From positions 1 to 32,699 of the forward strand of contig CAJUCC010000044.1 in the NCBI GenBank assembly GCA_910585205.1: a stretch of 32,699 nt of DNA, in the 5' to 3' direction. Made by a program: the position numbers and the translations under genes. Positions within the stretch are counted from its first letter, which is position 1, and each line of letters begins with the position of its first letter. The notes under the pieces were generated by a model, which was not told the origin of the DNA, made no database searches, and saw nothing but the letters and a program-made list of their open reading frames with translations. This document shows positions 16,239-25,164 of this stretch, one piece after another. This DNA is from an uncultured Lachnospiraceae bacterium. Its GTDB lineage: Bacteria > Bacillota > Clostridia > Lachnospirales > Lachnospiraceae.

Positions 16239-17411
16239 ATGAAAAGCAAAATTTTAAGCGCATTATTGTGTGTCAGCATGATCGCAGTTATGCTGACGGG
16301 CTGCGGCAATGCATCGCAGGAAGCGGCTCCGGCGCCTGAAACGGAAAGTTCTGCTGACGGAGCAGAGGCGGAAGCGCCGGCGCAGGAAGAAGAGCAGGTG
16401 ACGGCATCCGAAGCGTCTGCTGACGGCAGCTACGAGCTGGCTCTTGTAACGGATCTCGGTACGATCGATGATAAATCCTTCAACCAGGGTGCGTGGGAAG
16501 GCATGGAGCGGTATGCAAAGGAAAATAATATTTCCTATAAATATTATCAGCCGCAGGAGGGAACGACGGATTCTTATATCGAGACAATCGGACTTGCTAT
16601 CGAAGGCGGTGCAAAACTGGTTGTATGCCCCGGATTTTTGTTTGAGGAACCGGTGTATATCGTACAGGATCAGTATCCCGAAGTATGCTTTATCCTGCTG
16701 GACGGCGAACCGCATGACGCTGATTACAACTATAAGACCAACGACAATGTAATGCCGATTCTTTTCCAGGAAGATCAGGCCGGTTATCTGGCAGGCTATG
16801 CGTGCGTAAAGGACGGCTACACGAAACTGGGCTTTATGGGCGGTATGGCAGTTCCGGCGGTTATCCGTTACGGTTACGGATTCGTACAGGGCGCGGATGC
16901 GGCAGCGCAGGAAATGGGCGTTGACGTAGAGGTTATGTATAATTACACAGGTGCATTTGCGGCAACACCGGAAGCACAGGCAATGGCGGCAAGCTGGTAT
17001 CAGAACGGCACGGAAGTGGTATTCGGCTGCGGTGGTGCAGTGGGCAACTCCGTAATGGCAGCGGCAGAAGAAGCAGGCGCAAAATTTGTAGGTGTTGACG
17101 TGGATCAGTCTCCGGAGTCGGAAACGGTTATCACATCTGCGATGAAGGAGTTAAGCAATTCCGTATATGAAGGTGTGAAACAGTTCTATGCAGGCTCTTT
17201 CCCGGGCGGCAGCACAAGCGTATTTACCGCCGAAAATGACGGCGTAGGGCTTCCCATGGATACTTCCAAGTTTGAGACATTCTCTCAGGCCGATTATGAT
17301 GCGCTGTTTGCGAAACTGTCGGGCGGTGAGATCACAATTCAGAACGGTACGGAAGACAGCACGACGGCAGATCTGACACTGGCGAAAACAAAGGTGAACT
17401 TTGTAGAGTAA
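16239..17411 (+). CDS. BMP-family substrate-binding lipoprotein of a nucleoside-type ABC importer
   Basis: A 390-residue lipoprotein (lipobox LTGC, Cys22) with a Glu/Ala-rich spacer to about residue 65 and then the BMP/PnrA fold: ALVTDLGTIDDKSFNQGAWEG, where the Asp/Asn residues bind the ribose in known members, GYLAGYA, and VVFGCGGAVGNSV near the ligand site. Family members bind purine or other nucleosides at the membrane surface. It precedes the cognate ATPase and permeases and is separated from them by a hairpin, which allows more binding protein than membrane parts. AGGAGG precedes the ATG. The exact ligand is not readable. Confidence 0.93.
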   Translation: MKSKILSALLCVSMIAVMLTGCGNASQEAAPAPETESSADGAEAEAPAQEEEQVTASEASADGSYELALVTDLGTIDDKSFNQGAWEGMERYAKENNISYKYYQPQEGTTDSYIETIGLAIEGGAKLVVCPGFLFEEPVYIVQDQYPEVCFILLDGEPHDADYNYKTNDNVMPILFQEDQAGYLAGYACVKDGYTKLGFMGGMAVPAVIRYGYGFVQGADAAAQEMGVDVEVMYNYTGAFAATPEAQAMAASWYQNGTEVVFGCGGAVGNSVMAAAEEAGAKFVGVDVDQSPESETVITSAMKELSNSVYEGVKQFYAGSFPGGSTSVFTAENDGVGLPMDTSKFETFSQADYDALFAKLSGGEITIQNGTEDSTTADLTLAKTKVNFVE

Positions 17412-17431
17412 TCCGGACAGATTTTGAAGAG

Positions 17432-17461
17432 AACAGGGGTGCTTTTGGGCACCCCTGTTTT
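17432..17461 (+). terminator. Hairpin after the binding-protein gene, probably partial terminator
   Basis: AACAGGGGTGC (17432-17442) pairs with GCACCCCTGTT (17449-17459), followed by a short T-run. It lies 55 bases before the ATPase gene start and likely lowers downstream expression. Confidence 0.75.
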
Positions 17462-17515
17462 GTATAACGGGAAATTGCTTTGCAATCTCCTGCTGCGTAA
17501 CCAAGGGGGTAAAGG

Positions 17516-19057
17516 ATGGACTATGTAATCGAAATGCTGAATATAACGAAGGAGTTTCCCGGCATTATAGCGAATGATGACATTACGCTGCGCGTGAAAC
17601 AGGGGGAAATCCATGCGTTACTGGGGGAGAACGGAGCCGGAAAGTCTACATTGATGAGTGTTCTTTTCGGATTGTATCAGCCGGAAAAGGGTGTTATTAA
17701 AGTAAGGGGAAAAGAAACTGCCATCAAAGGGCCGCTGGATGCCAATGCGTTGGGAATCGGTATGGTGCATCAGCACTTTAAGCTGGTTCATAATTTCACC
17801 GTGCTGCAAAATATCGTATTGGGGATTGAAACGGTAAAGGGCGGCATGATCCAGACGGCGGAAGCCAGAGCCAGAGTTATGGCGCTGAGTGAAAAGTATA
17901 ATCTGCTGGTGGATCCGGATGCGCTGATTTCCGATATTACCGTAGGGATGCAGCAGAGAGTGGAAATTTTGAAAATGCTCTATCGGGATAACGATATTCT
18001 GATCTTTGACGAACCCACGGCAGTTCTGACACCGCAGGAGATCGACGAACTGATGCGGATTATGAAGGAACTCACAGCCGAGGGGAAATCCATCCTGTTT
18101 ATCACGCATAAGCTGAATGAGATTAAAGCGGTGGCGGACAGATGCACCGTTCTGCGGCGGGGCAGGTACATCGGGACGATCGATGTGGCCGACGCGGATA
18201 AGGAAACGATGTCCGAGATGATGGTGGGACGCAAGGTCAATCTGACGGTGGAAAAATCCCAGTCCAGGCCGGGGGATGTGGTTCTGGAAGTAAAAGACGT
18301 CTGTGTGAAGTCCGTGCGGGAGGGGCATGCACAGAATGTTGTCGATCATGTGAGCTTTCAGGTACGCAAAGGCGAGATTGTCTGCATTGCGGGGATTGAC
18401 GGAAACGGTCAGACGGAGCTCGTGCAGGCCGTCACCGGCCTGGGAGCGATGAGCCAGGGAAGCATTCTGGTGAACGGTGAGGATATGACGCATAAATCGA
18501 TCCGATATAAAAATACCCACGGTATGTCGCATATCCCGGAGGACCGTCATAAACACGGACTGGTACTGGATTATAACCTCGCGTATAATCTGGTTCTGCA
18601 GCAATATTTCGAACCGTCTTTCAGCAAGGGCGGATTTCTGAAAAAGGACAAAATCAACGAATATGCGGATATGTTGATTGAGAAGTATGACATCCGAAGC
18701 GGACAGGGGAAAGAGACGATAACGCGGAGCATGTCCGGCGGAAATCAGCAGAAAGCCATTGTGGCGCGGGAAATTATGAAAAATCCCGATATTCTGCTGG
18801 CGGTACAGCCCACGCGCGGACTGGATGTGGGCGCGATCGAATATATTCACAGACAGCTTGTGGCACAGCGGGATTCGGGCAGCGCAATTTTGCTGGTATC
18901 TCTGGAACTGGATGAAGTTATGAACCTGAGCGACAGAATTCTGGTTATCTTCGAAGGGGCGATAGTGGCGGATCTGAATCCGAAGGAGACAACGGTACAG
19001 GAGCTGGGACTCTATATGGCCGGATCAAAGCGGAAGGGGGAGGAAAAAAATGCGTAA
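17516..19057 (+). CDS. Nucleoside ABC importer ATPase (two ATP-binding domains)
   Basis: A 513-residue protein with two fused ABC domains, as in NupO/YufO and RbsA-like transporters. The first has Walker A GENGAGKST (37-45), the substituted signature region ITVGMQQRVEI and Walker B LIFDEPTA. The second (from about residue 255) has a degenerate Walker A (IDGNGQTEL), a canonical SGGNQQK signature and QPTRGLD. One intact and one degenerate site is normal in this family. AAGGGGGT precedes the ATG. It overlaps the first permease by eight bases. Confidence 0.93.
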   Translation: MDYVIEMLNITKEFPGIIANDDITLRVKQGEIHALLGENGAGKSTLMSVLFGLYQPEKGVIKVRGKETAIKGPLDANALGIGMVHQHFKLVHNFTVLQNIVLGIETVKGGMIQTAEARARVMALSEKYNLLVDPDALISDITVGMQQRVEILKMLYRDNDILIFDEPTAVLTPQEIDELMRIMKELTAEGKSILFITHKLNEIKAVADRCTVLRRGRYIGTIDVADADKETMSEMMVGRKVNLTVEKSQSRPGDVVLEVKDVCVKSVREGHAQNVVDHVSFQVRKGEIVCIAGIDGNGQTELVQAVTGLGAMSQGSILVNGEDMTHKSIRYKNTHGMSHIPEDRHKHGLVLDYNLAYNLVLQQYFEPSFSKGGFLKKDKINEYADMLIEKYDIRSGQGKETITRSMSGGNQQKAIVAREIMKNPDILLAVQPTRGLDVGAIEYIHRQLVAQRDSGSAILLVSLELDEVMNLSDRILVIFEGAIVADLNPKETTVQELGLYMAGSKRKGEEKNA

Positions 19058-20177
19058 AGGGAAATTTGATTATACGGGTATCTTTTCTTCTGTCTTTGCC
19101 ATTATCATCGGCTTGCTGGTCGGGCTTGTGATATTGATTATCTGCAATCCGGGCCAGGCGTTCCCGGGGTTTGTCACGATTTTGACCGGCGCTTTTACGC
19201 ACGGGGCCAAGGGTGTGGGACAGGTGTTCTATTATTCGACCACCATTATTCTCACCGGGCTTTCCGTCGGCTTTGCCTTTAAGACGGGGCTGTTTAATAT
19301 CGGCGCCAGCGGACAGTTTATCGTAGGCGGGTTCGGCGCGGTCTATGTCGGCGTTATGTGTGAAAATCTGGGCAGTATGCACTGGATTGTGGCATTGCTT
19401 GCCGGTGTGTGTTTCGGCGCCATCTGGGGAGCCGTGCCCGGTCTGCTGAAAGCGTTTTTCAATGTAAACGAAGTTATCTCGGCGATTATGATGAACTATA
19501 TCGGCATGTATGCAGTCAACTGGTTTGTGAAAAGCTATAAGCCGATCTTTAACAATCTGCGAAATGAGAGCAAGCCGGTCCTGAGCAGCGCCAATATTCC
19601 CAAGATGGGGCTGGACAAGATCTTCCCGGAGTCCAGTATCAACGGCGGATTTATCATAGCGGTCCTGGCCGTCATTGTGATATATCTCATTCTGGACAAG
19701 ACAACGTTCGGTTATGAGCTGAAAGCAGTGGGCTATAACCGGAACGCGAGCCGGTATGCGGGCATCAATGAAAAGAAAAGCATCATCCTTTCGATGGTGA
19801 TTGCCGGTGCGATTGCCGGGCTGGCAGGCGCGTGCCTCTATCTGGCAGGGACGGGCAAACATATCGAGATTGTGGATACGATTGCGGATGAAGGCTTTAC
19901 CGGTATTTCGGTTGCCCTGCTCGGGCTGTGTCATCCGATCGGAATTCTGTTTTCGGGTATCTTTATCGCGTATCTGACGGCCGGCGGTTTTTACCTGCAG
20001 TTATTCGAGTTTTCTACGGAGATTATTGATATTATCGTGGCTATTATTATCTACTTCAGCGCGTTTGCCCTGATTGTCAGGATTTTGATGCAGAAGTTCG
20101 GAAAGGGCAGGGCCGGAAAGAAGCCGGGGGATGCAGCGGAACCGGAAACGGCGCAGAAAGGGGGAAGTAAGGCATGA
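19050..20177 (+). CDS. Nucleoside ABC importer permease 1
   Basis: A 375-residue BPD_transp_2 family membrane protein with roughly eight or more hydrophobic helices (for example FAIIIGLLVGLVILIIC near the start) and the family segment TGLFNIGASGQF and MMNYIG. The C-terminal tail is charged (GKGRAGKKPGD) and cytoplasmic. It is encoded within the ATPase end and overlaps the next gene by ATGA, so all three are co-translated. Corresponds to NupP/YufP of nucleoside importers. Confidence 0.92.
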   Translation: MRKGKFDYTGIFSSVFAIIIGLLVGLVILIICNPGQAFPGFVTILTGAFTHGAKGVGQVFYYSTTIILTGLSVGFAFKTGLFNIGASGQFIVGGFGAVYVGVMCENLGSMHWIVALLAGVCFGAIWGAVPGLLKAFFNVNEVISAIMMNYIGMYAVNWFVKSYKPIFNNLRNESKPVLSSANIPKMGLDKIFPESSINGGFIIAVLAVIVIYLILDKTTFGYELKAVGYNRNASRYAGINEKKSIILSMVIAGAIAGLAGACLYLAGTGKHIEIVDTIADEGFTGISVALLGLCHPIGILFSGIFIAYLTAGGFYLQLFEFSTEIIDIIVAIIIYFSAFALIVRILMQKFGKGRAGKKPGDAAEPETAQKGGSKA

Positions 20178-21127
20178 GTGTAGTATATTTTATTTTTCAG
20201 CAGACAATGTTTTTTTCCATTCCTCTTCTGATTGTGGCTCTGGGCGGTATGTTTTCGGAGCGCAGCGGCGTTGTGAATATCGCGCTGGAAGGCATTATGA
20301 CGATGGGGGCGTTTACCGGTATTCTGTTTCTGAATCTGACGGGCAAGCGTATGAGCGGTCAGGGCCAGCTTTTGATTGCGATTGTGATTGCCATGGCAAC
20401 GGGGGTTGTCTTTTCTCTGTTTCATGCCTATGCCGCCATTAATATGAAGGCAGACCAGACGATCAGCGGAACTGCGCTGAATATGTTTGCGCCGGCGTTT
20501 GCCATTTTTGTGGCAAGAATTATTCAGGGTGTGCAGCAGATTCAGTTTTCCAATACGTTCCGTATCGAATCGGTTCCGGTATTGGGGAGCATTCCGTTTA
20601 TCGGGGATTTGCTTTTTAAAAATACCTATATCACGACGTATATGGGAATCGCGATTTTGATTTTATCGACTGTTGTGCTGTATCGGACCCGCTTTGGCCT
20701 GCGTCTGCGGGCGTGCGGGGAACATCCGCAGGCGGCGGATGCGGCGGGCGTCAATGTATATCGGATGCAGTATGCGGGCGTTATCATTTCGGGCGCCCTG
20801 GGCGGACTGGGCGGACTGGTGTTTGTCGTGCCGACGTCCACGAACTTTAACGCCACGGTTTCCGGTTACGGTTTCCTTGCGCTGGCGGTACTGATCTTCG
20901 GACAGTGGAAACCGGTGCGGATTATGTGGGCGTCTCTGTTTTTCGGACTGACAAAAGCCATCGCGGCTGCTTACTCGGGCATCCCGTTTTTAAGCAATAT
21001 GGGCATTCCCAGCTATCTGTATAAGATGATTCCGTATATAGCGACACTGGTTGTGTTGATATTTACTTCCAAAAATTCACAGGCACCCCGCGCCAGCGGT
21101 GTTCCTTATGACAAGAGTGCGAGATAA
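20174..21127 (+). CDS. Nucleoside ABC importer permease 2
   Basis: A 317-residue membrane protein of the same permease family, shorter than its partner as usual for the NupQ/YufQ position. Typical segments are GGMFSERSGVVNIALEGIM near residue 25 and FGLRLRACGEHPQAADAAGVN, the cytoplasmic coupling loop that contacts the ATPase. It starts at an ATGA overlap with permease 1 and is the last gene of the transporter set. Confidence 0.92.
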   Translation: MSVVYFIFQQTMFFSIPLLIVALGGMFSERSGVVNIALEGIMTMGAFTGILFLNLTGKRMSGQGQLLIAIVIAMATGVVFSLFHAYAAINMKADQTISGTALNMFAPAFAIFVARIIQGVQQIQFSNTFRIESVPVLGSIPFIGDLLFKNTYITTYMGIAILILSTVVLYRTRFGLRLRACGEHPQAADAAGVNVYRMQYAGVIISGALGGLGGLVFVVPTSTNFNATVSGYGFLALAVLIFGQWKPVRIMWASLFFGLTKAIAAAYSGIPFLSNMGIPSYLYKMIPYIATLVVLIFTSKNSQAPRASGVPYDKSAR

Positions 21128-21148
21128 CGACAGACAGAAAATGAAACA

Positions 21149-21192
21149 GACAGATGCGTCGCAGGCAAAACAATGCCGGCGGCGCATCTGTC
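21149..21192. terminator. Hairpin between convergent units
   Basis: GACAGATGCG (21149-21158) pairs with CGCATCTGTC (21183-21192). T-rich sequence follows it only in the leftward direction, so it terminates the leftward mntP/NimA unit best and may protect the 3' end of the transporter message. Confidence 0.6.
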
Positions 21193-21200
21193 GTCTCTGC

Positions 21201-21586
21201 CTAGAGGATTTCCGCAGTCAGGATTTCAAGGCCGATCGCTATCAGTACAAGGCCGCCCAGTATCGCAGCCTTGTCGGAGTATTTTGTTCCGAACTGCCTG
21301 CCGATTTTCAGACCTGCCAGACAGATTGCAAACAAAAGGACCGATGCGATCCAGGGAATATATTTTTCAAACATTGTGAAATACCGGAGCATGGTATGGA
21401 CGCATGTCCAGCCGATCATCGGCATCAATGCCTGAAAGAAGGCAAAGACGCCCGCAATGCCGCACATTTTTTTCTGTGCATATCCGGCTCATGCAGTCCG
21501 TTTGCAAGTGAGACGGAAAAAGCGTCCATTGCAAGTCCGGAGCCAAGCAATGTGCTGTTAAGGAAAAACAAGAGATTCCATTTCAT
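21201..21586 (-). pseudogene. mntP: Broken mntP-type manganese efflux pump
   Basis: Two frames together give a MntP (DUF204) membrane protein. The first covers MKWNLLFF to MHRKK with the motif GLAMDAFSVSLANGL. The second covers MCGIAGVFAFFQALMP to the C-terminus with GTKYSDKAAILGGL. They join at a run of seven As on the coding strand (21467-21473), where one extra A, or a -1 slip, would restore the frame. Even joined, the product is only about 128 residues against a usual 185-205, and the second half-repeat with its second MDA/IDA motif appears missing between PWIA and ICLAGLKIG. Two lesions make a dead gene likely. A GGGGGG-type site precedes the ATG at 21586; it directly follows the flavoprotein gene. 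Expected length is from family memory, not an alignment. Confidence 0.75.
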
Positions 21587-21603
21587 CTTTGACAGCCCCC
21601 CGT

Positions 21604-22083
21604 TTATTTGCATTGTTTCCCGATCATATCAACAGAGCGGATACGAAAGACACAGGTTTTGGCGAGTGCGGCGGGAGGAAAGGAGAACGTTTCCGCCGTT
21701 TCGGCGACATGTCCGAGCAGCCGGTTCAGCGCATCTGTCTTTTCGTCGTCGTCTTCCAAAAACACTGCCGTGCCGCTTCCCGTCACACTTTCATACCGCC
21801 AGCCATAGGAGCAGGGATTCCCGGCTGTCCCCGCGATCGGTTCCCCGTTACAGTCCATCTGAAAAAACACCGTCGGATTTTTCCGTAAAATATCTGTTTT
21901 GCGTCCTTCGCAGGCGCTGTGCAGATATAAAATCAGAGCGTCCCCTTCCCGCCGATAACCGAAATTCATGGTCACGGCATAGGGCTTTCCATCGTCCACC
22001 ATAGCCAGATGAATGGTTTTGCAACGTTCGATTATTGCAAAAACGGCATTTATATCCGTGATTTCCCGGTCTTTTCTGCGCAT
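21604..22083 (-). CDS. NimA/pyridoxamine 5'-phosphate oxidase-like flavoprotein
   Basis: A 159-residue split-barrel protein. Features are the N-terminal MRRKDREITD helix start, IHLAMVDDGKPYAVTMNFGY, LYLHSACEGRKTDIL and a C-terminal VDMIGKQ. This pattern fits the NimA/flavin-nucleotide-binding group often annotated as 5-nitroimidazole resistance or pyridoxamine oxidase-like. It probably binds FMN or a related flavin; a physiological substrate is unknown. AAAGGAGG lies nine bases before the ATG. An extended -10 (TGC-TATGAT, 22128-22136 read leftward) lies about 45 bases upstream, with no clear -35. Confidence 0.85.
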   Translation of the reverse strand: MRRKDREITDINAVFAIIERCKTIHLAMVDDGKPYAVTMNFGYRREGDALILYLHSACEGRKTDILRKNPTVFFQMDCNGEPIAGTAGNPCSYGWRYESVTGSGTAVFLEDDDEKTDALNRLLGHVAETAETFSFPPAALAKTCVFRIRSVDMIGKQCK

Positions 22084-22419
22084 CTTATGCAGCCTCCTTT
22101 TTGACTTACCTGATCAAATCTGTATAAATCATAGCATGATACGATGTTTCTGGCTACCGTGATTTTGGGAGGGGAGGAAAGGAGAAAACCGTGTGACAAA
22201 GGAGATGTCCGTAATTCTTTTCCCGCTCTTTCGGCCGTGCAATGGCCTGTCTCTGCGCCGCTTCCGCCTCTTTCTTTCCGGAAACAAAGAAAACCAAAAA
22301 TAAATAAAGAAAATAACAACCATCATATTGACAAAACCAGGGGTAATGCTATAATTTTATTATAAATTTATGGCAAAATTGCACGAAAAAAGAAAAAAAC
22401 AAAAAGAAAGGGTGAAAAA
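22084..22419. other. Divergent intergenic region before the microcompartment operon (336 bases)
   Basis: Holds a leftward extended -10 for the flavoprotein gene, an A/G-rich middle, a small inverted repeat TTTCTTT/AAAGAAA at 22271-22292 just upstream of the operon promoter (possible operator), and the operon promoter itself. No gene or known riboswitch is recognised. Confidence 0.6.
22328..22355 (+). promoter_or_regulatory. Strong promoter of the microcompartment operon
   Basis: Consensus TTGACA (22328-22333), 16 bases, consensus TATAAT (22350-22355), with a TGC extension at 22347-22349. It lies 65 bases before the first gene. So strong a promoter suggests control by a repressor or a separate signal, but no regulator gene is in the operon. 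Confidence 0.85.
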
Positions 22420-23355
22420 ATGGTAACGATAAAAGGCGTGAAATATATGTCCGATTTTGAGGCCAAAAATGCGATTATCGATATTGGCAAGCGCATGTAT
22501 GCCAGAGGGTTTGTGGCGGCAAATGACGGGAATATCAGCTGTAAGGTCGGGCCGAATGCGATCTGGGCGACGCCGACAGGGGTTTCGAAGGGCTTTATGA
22601 AACCGGAGATGCTTGTGAAGCTGGATCTGACGGGCAAAGTGCTGCAGGGAAGCGCGCGGCCTTCCTCGGAGATCAAAATGCATCTGCGGGTATATGAGGA
22701 AAATCCGAATGTGATGGCGGTGACACATGCACATCCGCCGATCGCCACGGCCTTTGCGGTGGCGGGCATCGGACTGGAAAAGCCGATTCTGACAGAAGGG
22801 GTGACGACATTGGGCGTTGTGCCGGTGGCAAAATACGCGACGCCGGGGACACAGGAAGTGCCGGATTCCATCGCTCCGTTTGTCAACAGCTACAACGCGG
22901 TGCTTTTGTCAAACCACGGGGCGCTTACCTGGGGCAAAGACGCATATGAGGCATTTTACAGACTGGAGTCGGTGGAATATTATGCCAGCCTCCTGATGTA
23001 CACGGGCAATATTATCGGCAAGCAGAATCCGCTGTCATGCGGACAGGTGCAGACGCTGATTGACAACCGGAAAAATTTCGGCATTACGACGGGGGGAACG
23101 CCGCCGTGTTCGTGCGAAGCGACAAACATGGAGGACGTGATTACGAATGTTGTTACCGGAGCGCAGCGCAATGACGATGTGTCCGGGCTGAAAGGGGTGA
23201 CGCCGATCGTAAAACCGGGAACGGGAAAGAGCGCACAGGCGCCGGGATGCGGATGCGGCAGTATTCCGCCGGAGAAACATGAGCGCAGCGCCAGGACAAA
23301 GGAAGAGATCATTGCCGAGGTCGTACGCAGGGTGACACAGGAGATGAGCAGATAG
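22420..23355 (+). CDS. Microcompartment class II aldolase with C-terminal encapsulation peptide
   Basis: A 311-residue zinc aldolase of the fuculose-phosphate aldolase/adducin family; family members split a ketose 1-phosphate into DHAP and an aldehyde. The catalytic domain (about 10-215) shows NDGNIS (36-41), PSSEIKMH with Glu84, zinc ligands His103 and His105 in THAHPP, and His166 in NHG. It is longer than the usual ~215: a linker (about 222-290) carries two Cys-X-Cys pairs (230/232 and 277/279), and the end, TKEEIIAEVVRRVTQEM (293-309), is an amphipathic helix like BMC encapsulation peptides. AAAGGG precedes the ATG. First gene of the operon and likely source of the aldehyde. Which sugar phosphate it uses (fuculose-, rhamnulose- or 5-deoxyribulose-1-phosphate) is not readable. 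Confidence 0.88.
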   Translation: MVTIKGVKYMSDFEAKNAIIDIGKRMYARGFVAANDGNISCKVGPNAIWATPTGVSKGFMKPEMLVKLDLTGKVLQGSARPSSEIKMHLRVYEENPNVMAVTHAHPPIATAFAVAGIGLEKPILTEGVTTLGVVPVAKYATPGTQEVPDSIAPFVNSYNAVLLSNHGALTWGKDAYEAFYRLESVEYYASLLMYTGNIIGKQNPLSCGQVQTLIDNRKNFGITTGGTPPCSCEATNMEDVITNVVTGAQRNDDVSGLKGVTPIVKPGTGKSAQAPGCGCGSIPPEKHERSARTKEEIIAEVVRRVTQEMSR

Positions 23356-23371
23356 ACAGGGAGGTAGTTTC

Positions 23372-24805
23372 ATGGAAATTACGGCAAAGGAGATAGAACA
23401 GATCGTCAAGACGGTGCTGGCCGGTCTGGAATCCGGCAGTGCCAAAGCCGGCGCTGCCGTTGCACAGGCTTCGCCGAAGGGAGACCGGGGCGTATTCGTG
23501 CGCTGTGAGGATGCCATCGACGCGGCTTATGAAGCGCAGAAAAACTGGTATATGAATTATAAGGTGGAAGACCGGGAGCGCATTATCGCGGCGATCCGCA
23601 AAGTGAGTCTGGAACATGCGGAAGATTTTGCACGGCGTGTGCGGGACGAAACCGGCATGGGGCGTTACGAGGATAAAATTCAGAAACATATCAGCGTTAT
23701 CAACGGCACGCCGGGTACGGAATGTCTGAAAACCGACGCCATTTCGGGGGATGCGGGACTGATGCTGGAAGAGAGAGGGCCTTTTGGCGTGATCGGCGCG
23801 ATCACACCGTCGACCAATCCGACCGAAACGATTATCAATAATACGATCGGCATGATCGCAGGCGGAAATGCGGTTGTCTTCAATGTGCATCCCGGTGCAA
23901 AGCGCACCTGCGCTTATGCGCTGCAGATTCTGCATGATACGATTGTGGAAAACGGCGGTCCGGCAGGGCTGATTACGATGACGGCAGAGCCTACGCTGGA
24001 AACGGTGGACATCCTTACCTCCAGCCCCAGGATCCGGCTGATGGTGGGAACCGGCGGCATGCCGATGGTAAATTCCCTGCTTCGCTCCGGCAAAAAGACG
24101 ATCGGGGCGGGTGCGGGCAATCCGCCGGTTGTGGTGGACGAGACGGCAGACATCAAACTGGCTGCGAAGGAGATTTACAGGGGCGCTTCCTTTGATAATA
24201 ATCTGCTCTGTCTGGCGGAAAAAGAAGTATTCGCGGTAGAGTCAATCGAGAAAGAACTGATTTACAATATGATAAGCGAGGGCGCTTACCTGCTGAATCC
24301 GGCGCAGACGGAAACGCTGCTCGGCATTGTATTCCAGAAGAAAGACGGAAAATATTCCGTCAATAAAAAATGGGTCGGGAAAAACGCGGGGCTGATGCTG
24401 GAACAGCTCGGCATTACGGACAAGCCCGATACGAGGCTTCTGATCTGCGAAGTGCCGCACGATCATCCGTTTGTAATGGTGGAGCAGTTGATGCCGGTGC
24501 TTCCCATCGTCAGCTGCCGCGATTTCAAAGAGGCGGCAGAGTTTGCCGTGATCGCGGAATGCGGCAACCGTCATACCGCATCCATGTTTTCCAAAAACGT
24601 GGATCACATGACATATTTTGCAAAGATGATCGAGACGACGATTTTTGTGAAAAACGGCGCCACACTCAAGGGTGTGGGTATCGGCGGCGAGGGCCATGCG
24701 ACCATGACCATTGCGGGGCCGACGGGCGAAGGACTTACCTGCGCCAAAAGTTTCACGAGATTTCGCAGATGTCAGTTGGCTGACGGCGGCCTGCGGATTG
24801 TCTGA
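23372..24805 (+). CDS. CoA-acylating aldehyde dehydrogenase (PduP-type, encapsulated)
   Basis: Oxidises a short aldehyde to its acyl-CoA with NAD+ and CoA inside the shell. 477 residues. Residues 2-20 (EITAKEIEQIVKTVLAGLE) form an N-terminal amphipathic helix typical of the PduP/EutE encapsulation peptide, followed by a flexible Gly/Ala linker. The catalytic domain has GAITPSTNP (142-150), NVHPGAK, VGTGGM and the catalytic Cys280 in NNLLCLAEK. AGGGAGG lies before the ATG. It starts 16 bases after the aldolase. The C-terminal segment LKGVGIGGEGHATMTIAGPTGEG is characteristic of this BMC group. Confidence 0.93.
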   Translation: MEITAKEIEQIVKTVLAGLESGSAKAGAAVAQASPKGDRGVFVRCEDAIDAAYEAQKNWYMNYKVEDRERIIAAIRKVSLEHAEDFARRVRDETGMGRYEDKIQKHISVINGTPGTECLKTDAISGDAGLMLEERGPFGVIGAITPSTNPTETIINNTIGMIAGGNAVVFNVHPGAKRTCAYALQILHDTIVENGGPAGLITMTAEPTLETVDILTSSPRIRLMVGTGGMPMVNSLLRSGKKTIGAGAGNPPVVVDETADIKLAAKEIYRGASFDNNLLCLAEKEVFAVESIEKELIYNMISEGAYLLNPAQTETLLGIVFQKKDGKYSVNKKWVGKNAGLMLEQLGITDKPDTRLLICEVPHDHPFVMVEQLMPVLPIVSCRDFKEAAEFAVIAECGNRHTASMFSKNVDHMTYFAKMIETTIFVKNGATLKGVGIGGEGHATMTIAGPTGEGLTCAKSFTRFRRCQLADGGLRIV

Positions 24806-24820
24806 TAAGGAGAGCGGAAC

Positions 24821-25144
24821 ATGGCGAAAATGGCGATTGGATTTCTGGAATGCGCGGGTTATGCGACGGTGCTTTATGCCATGGATAAGGCATGCAAGGC
24901 AGCGGAGGTGGAGATTATCGGCGTGGATACCATTAACCCGAAAGATACCAGCGCATTTATTCCCATGACGGCGCAGGTGAAATTTGCGGGGACGGTCTCC
25001 AGCGTACAGATTGCCGCCGAAGTGGCGAAAGAGGCGGCGCTGCGGTTCAATGACGAAAAAGAAGTGCTGACAGAAGTGATTGAACTGCCCTATGACGGGA
25101 CGGAATATCTGGCACATATATCGAAAATCAAATTTTATCAATAA
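24821..25144 (+). CDS. Divergent BMC hexamer-type shell protein
   Basis: A 107-residue single BMC domain: MAIGFLECAGYATVLYAMDKACKAAEVEI, then a strand AQVKFAGTVSSVQIAAEVAKEAA. The segment where canonical hexamers have the pore loop KIGSG is here INPKDTSAFIP (about 38-48), several residues longer and without Gly-Ser-Gly. The C-terminal tail (VLTEVIELPYDGTEYLAHISKIKFYQ) is extended. It likely forms a hexamer with a different or gated central pore. AAGGAG precedes the ATG. First of four consecutive shell genes. Confidence 0.88.
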   Translation: MAKMAIGFLECAGYATVLYAMDKACKAAEVEIIGVDTINPKDTSAFIPMTAQVKFAGTVSSVQIAAEVAKEAALRFNDEKEVLTEVIELPYDGTEYLAHISKIKFYQ

Positions 25145-25164
25145 GAATTAAGGAGGATATAATC

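Noticed and set aside
21467..21473. Programmed -1 frameshift in mntP at A-AAA-AAA
   Set aside because: The heptamer and frame fit, but the joined product still seems to lack a large middle segment, so decay is the simpler reading.
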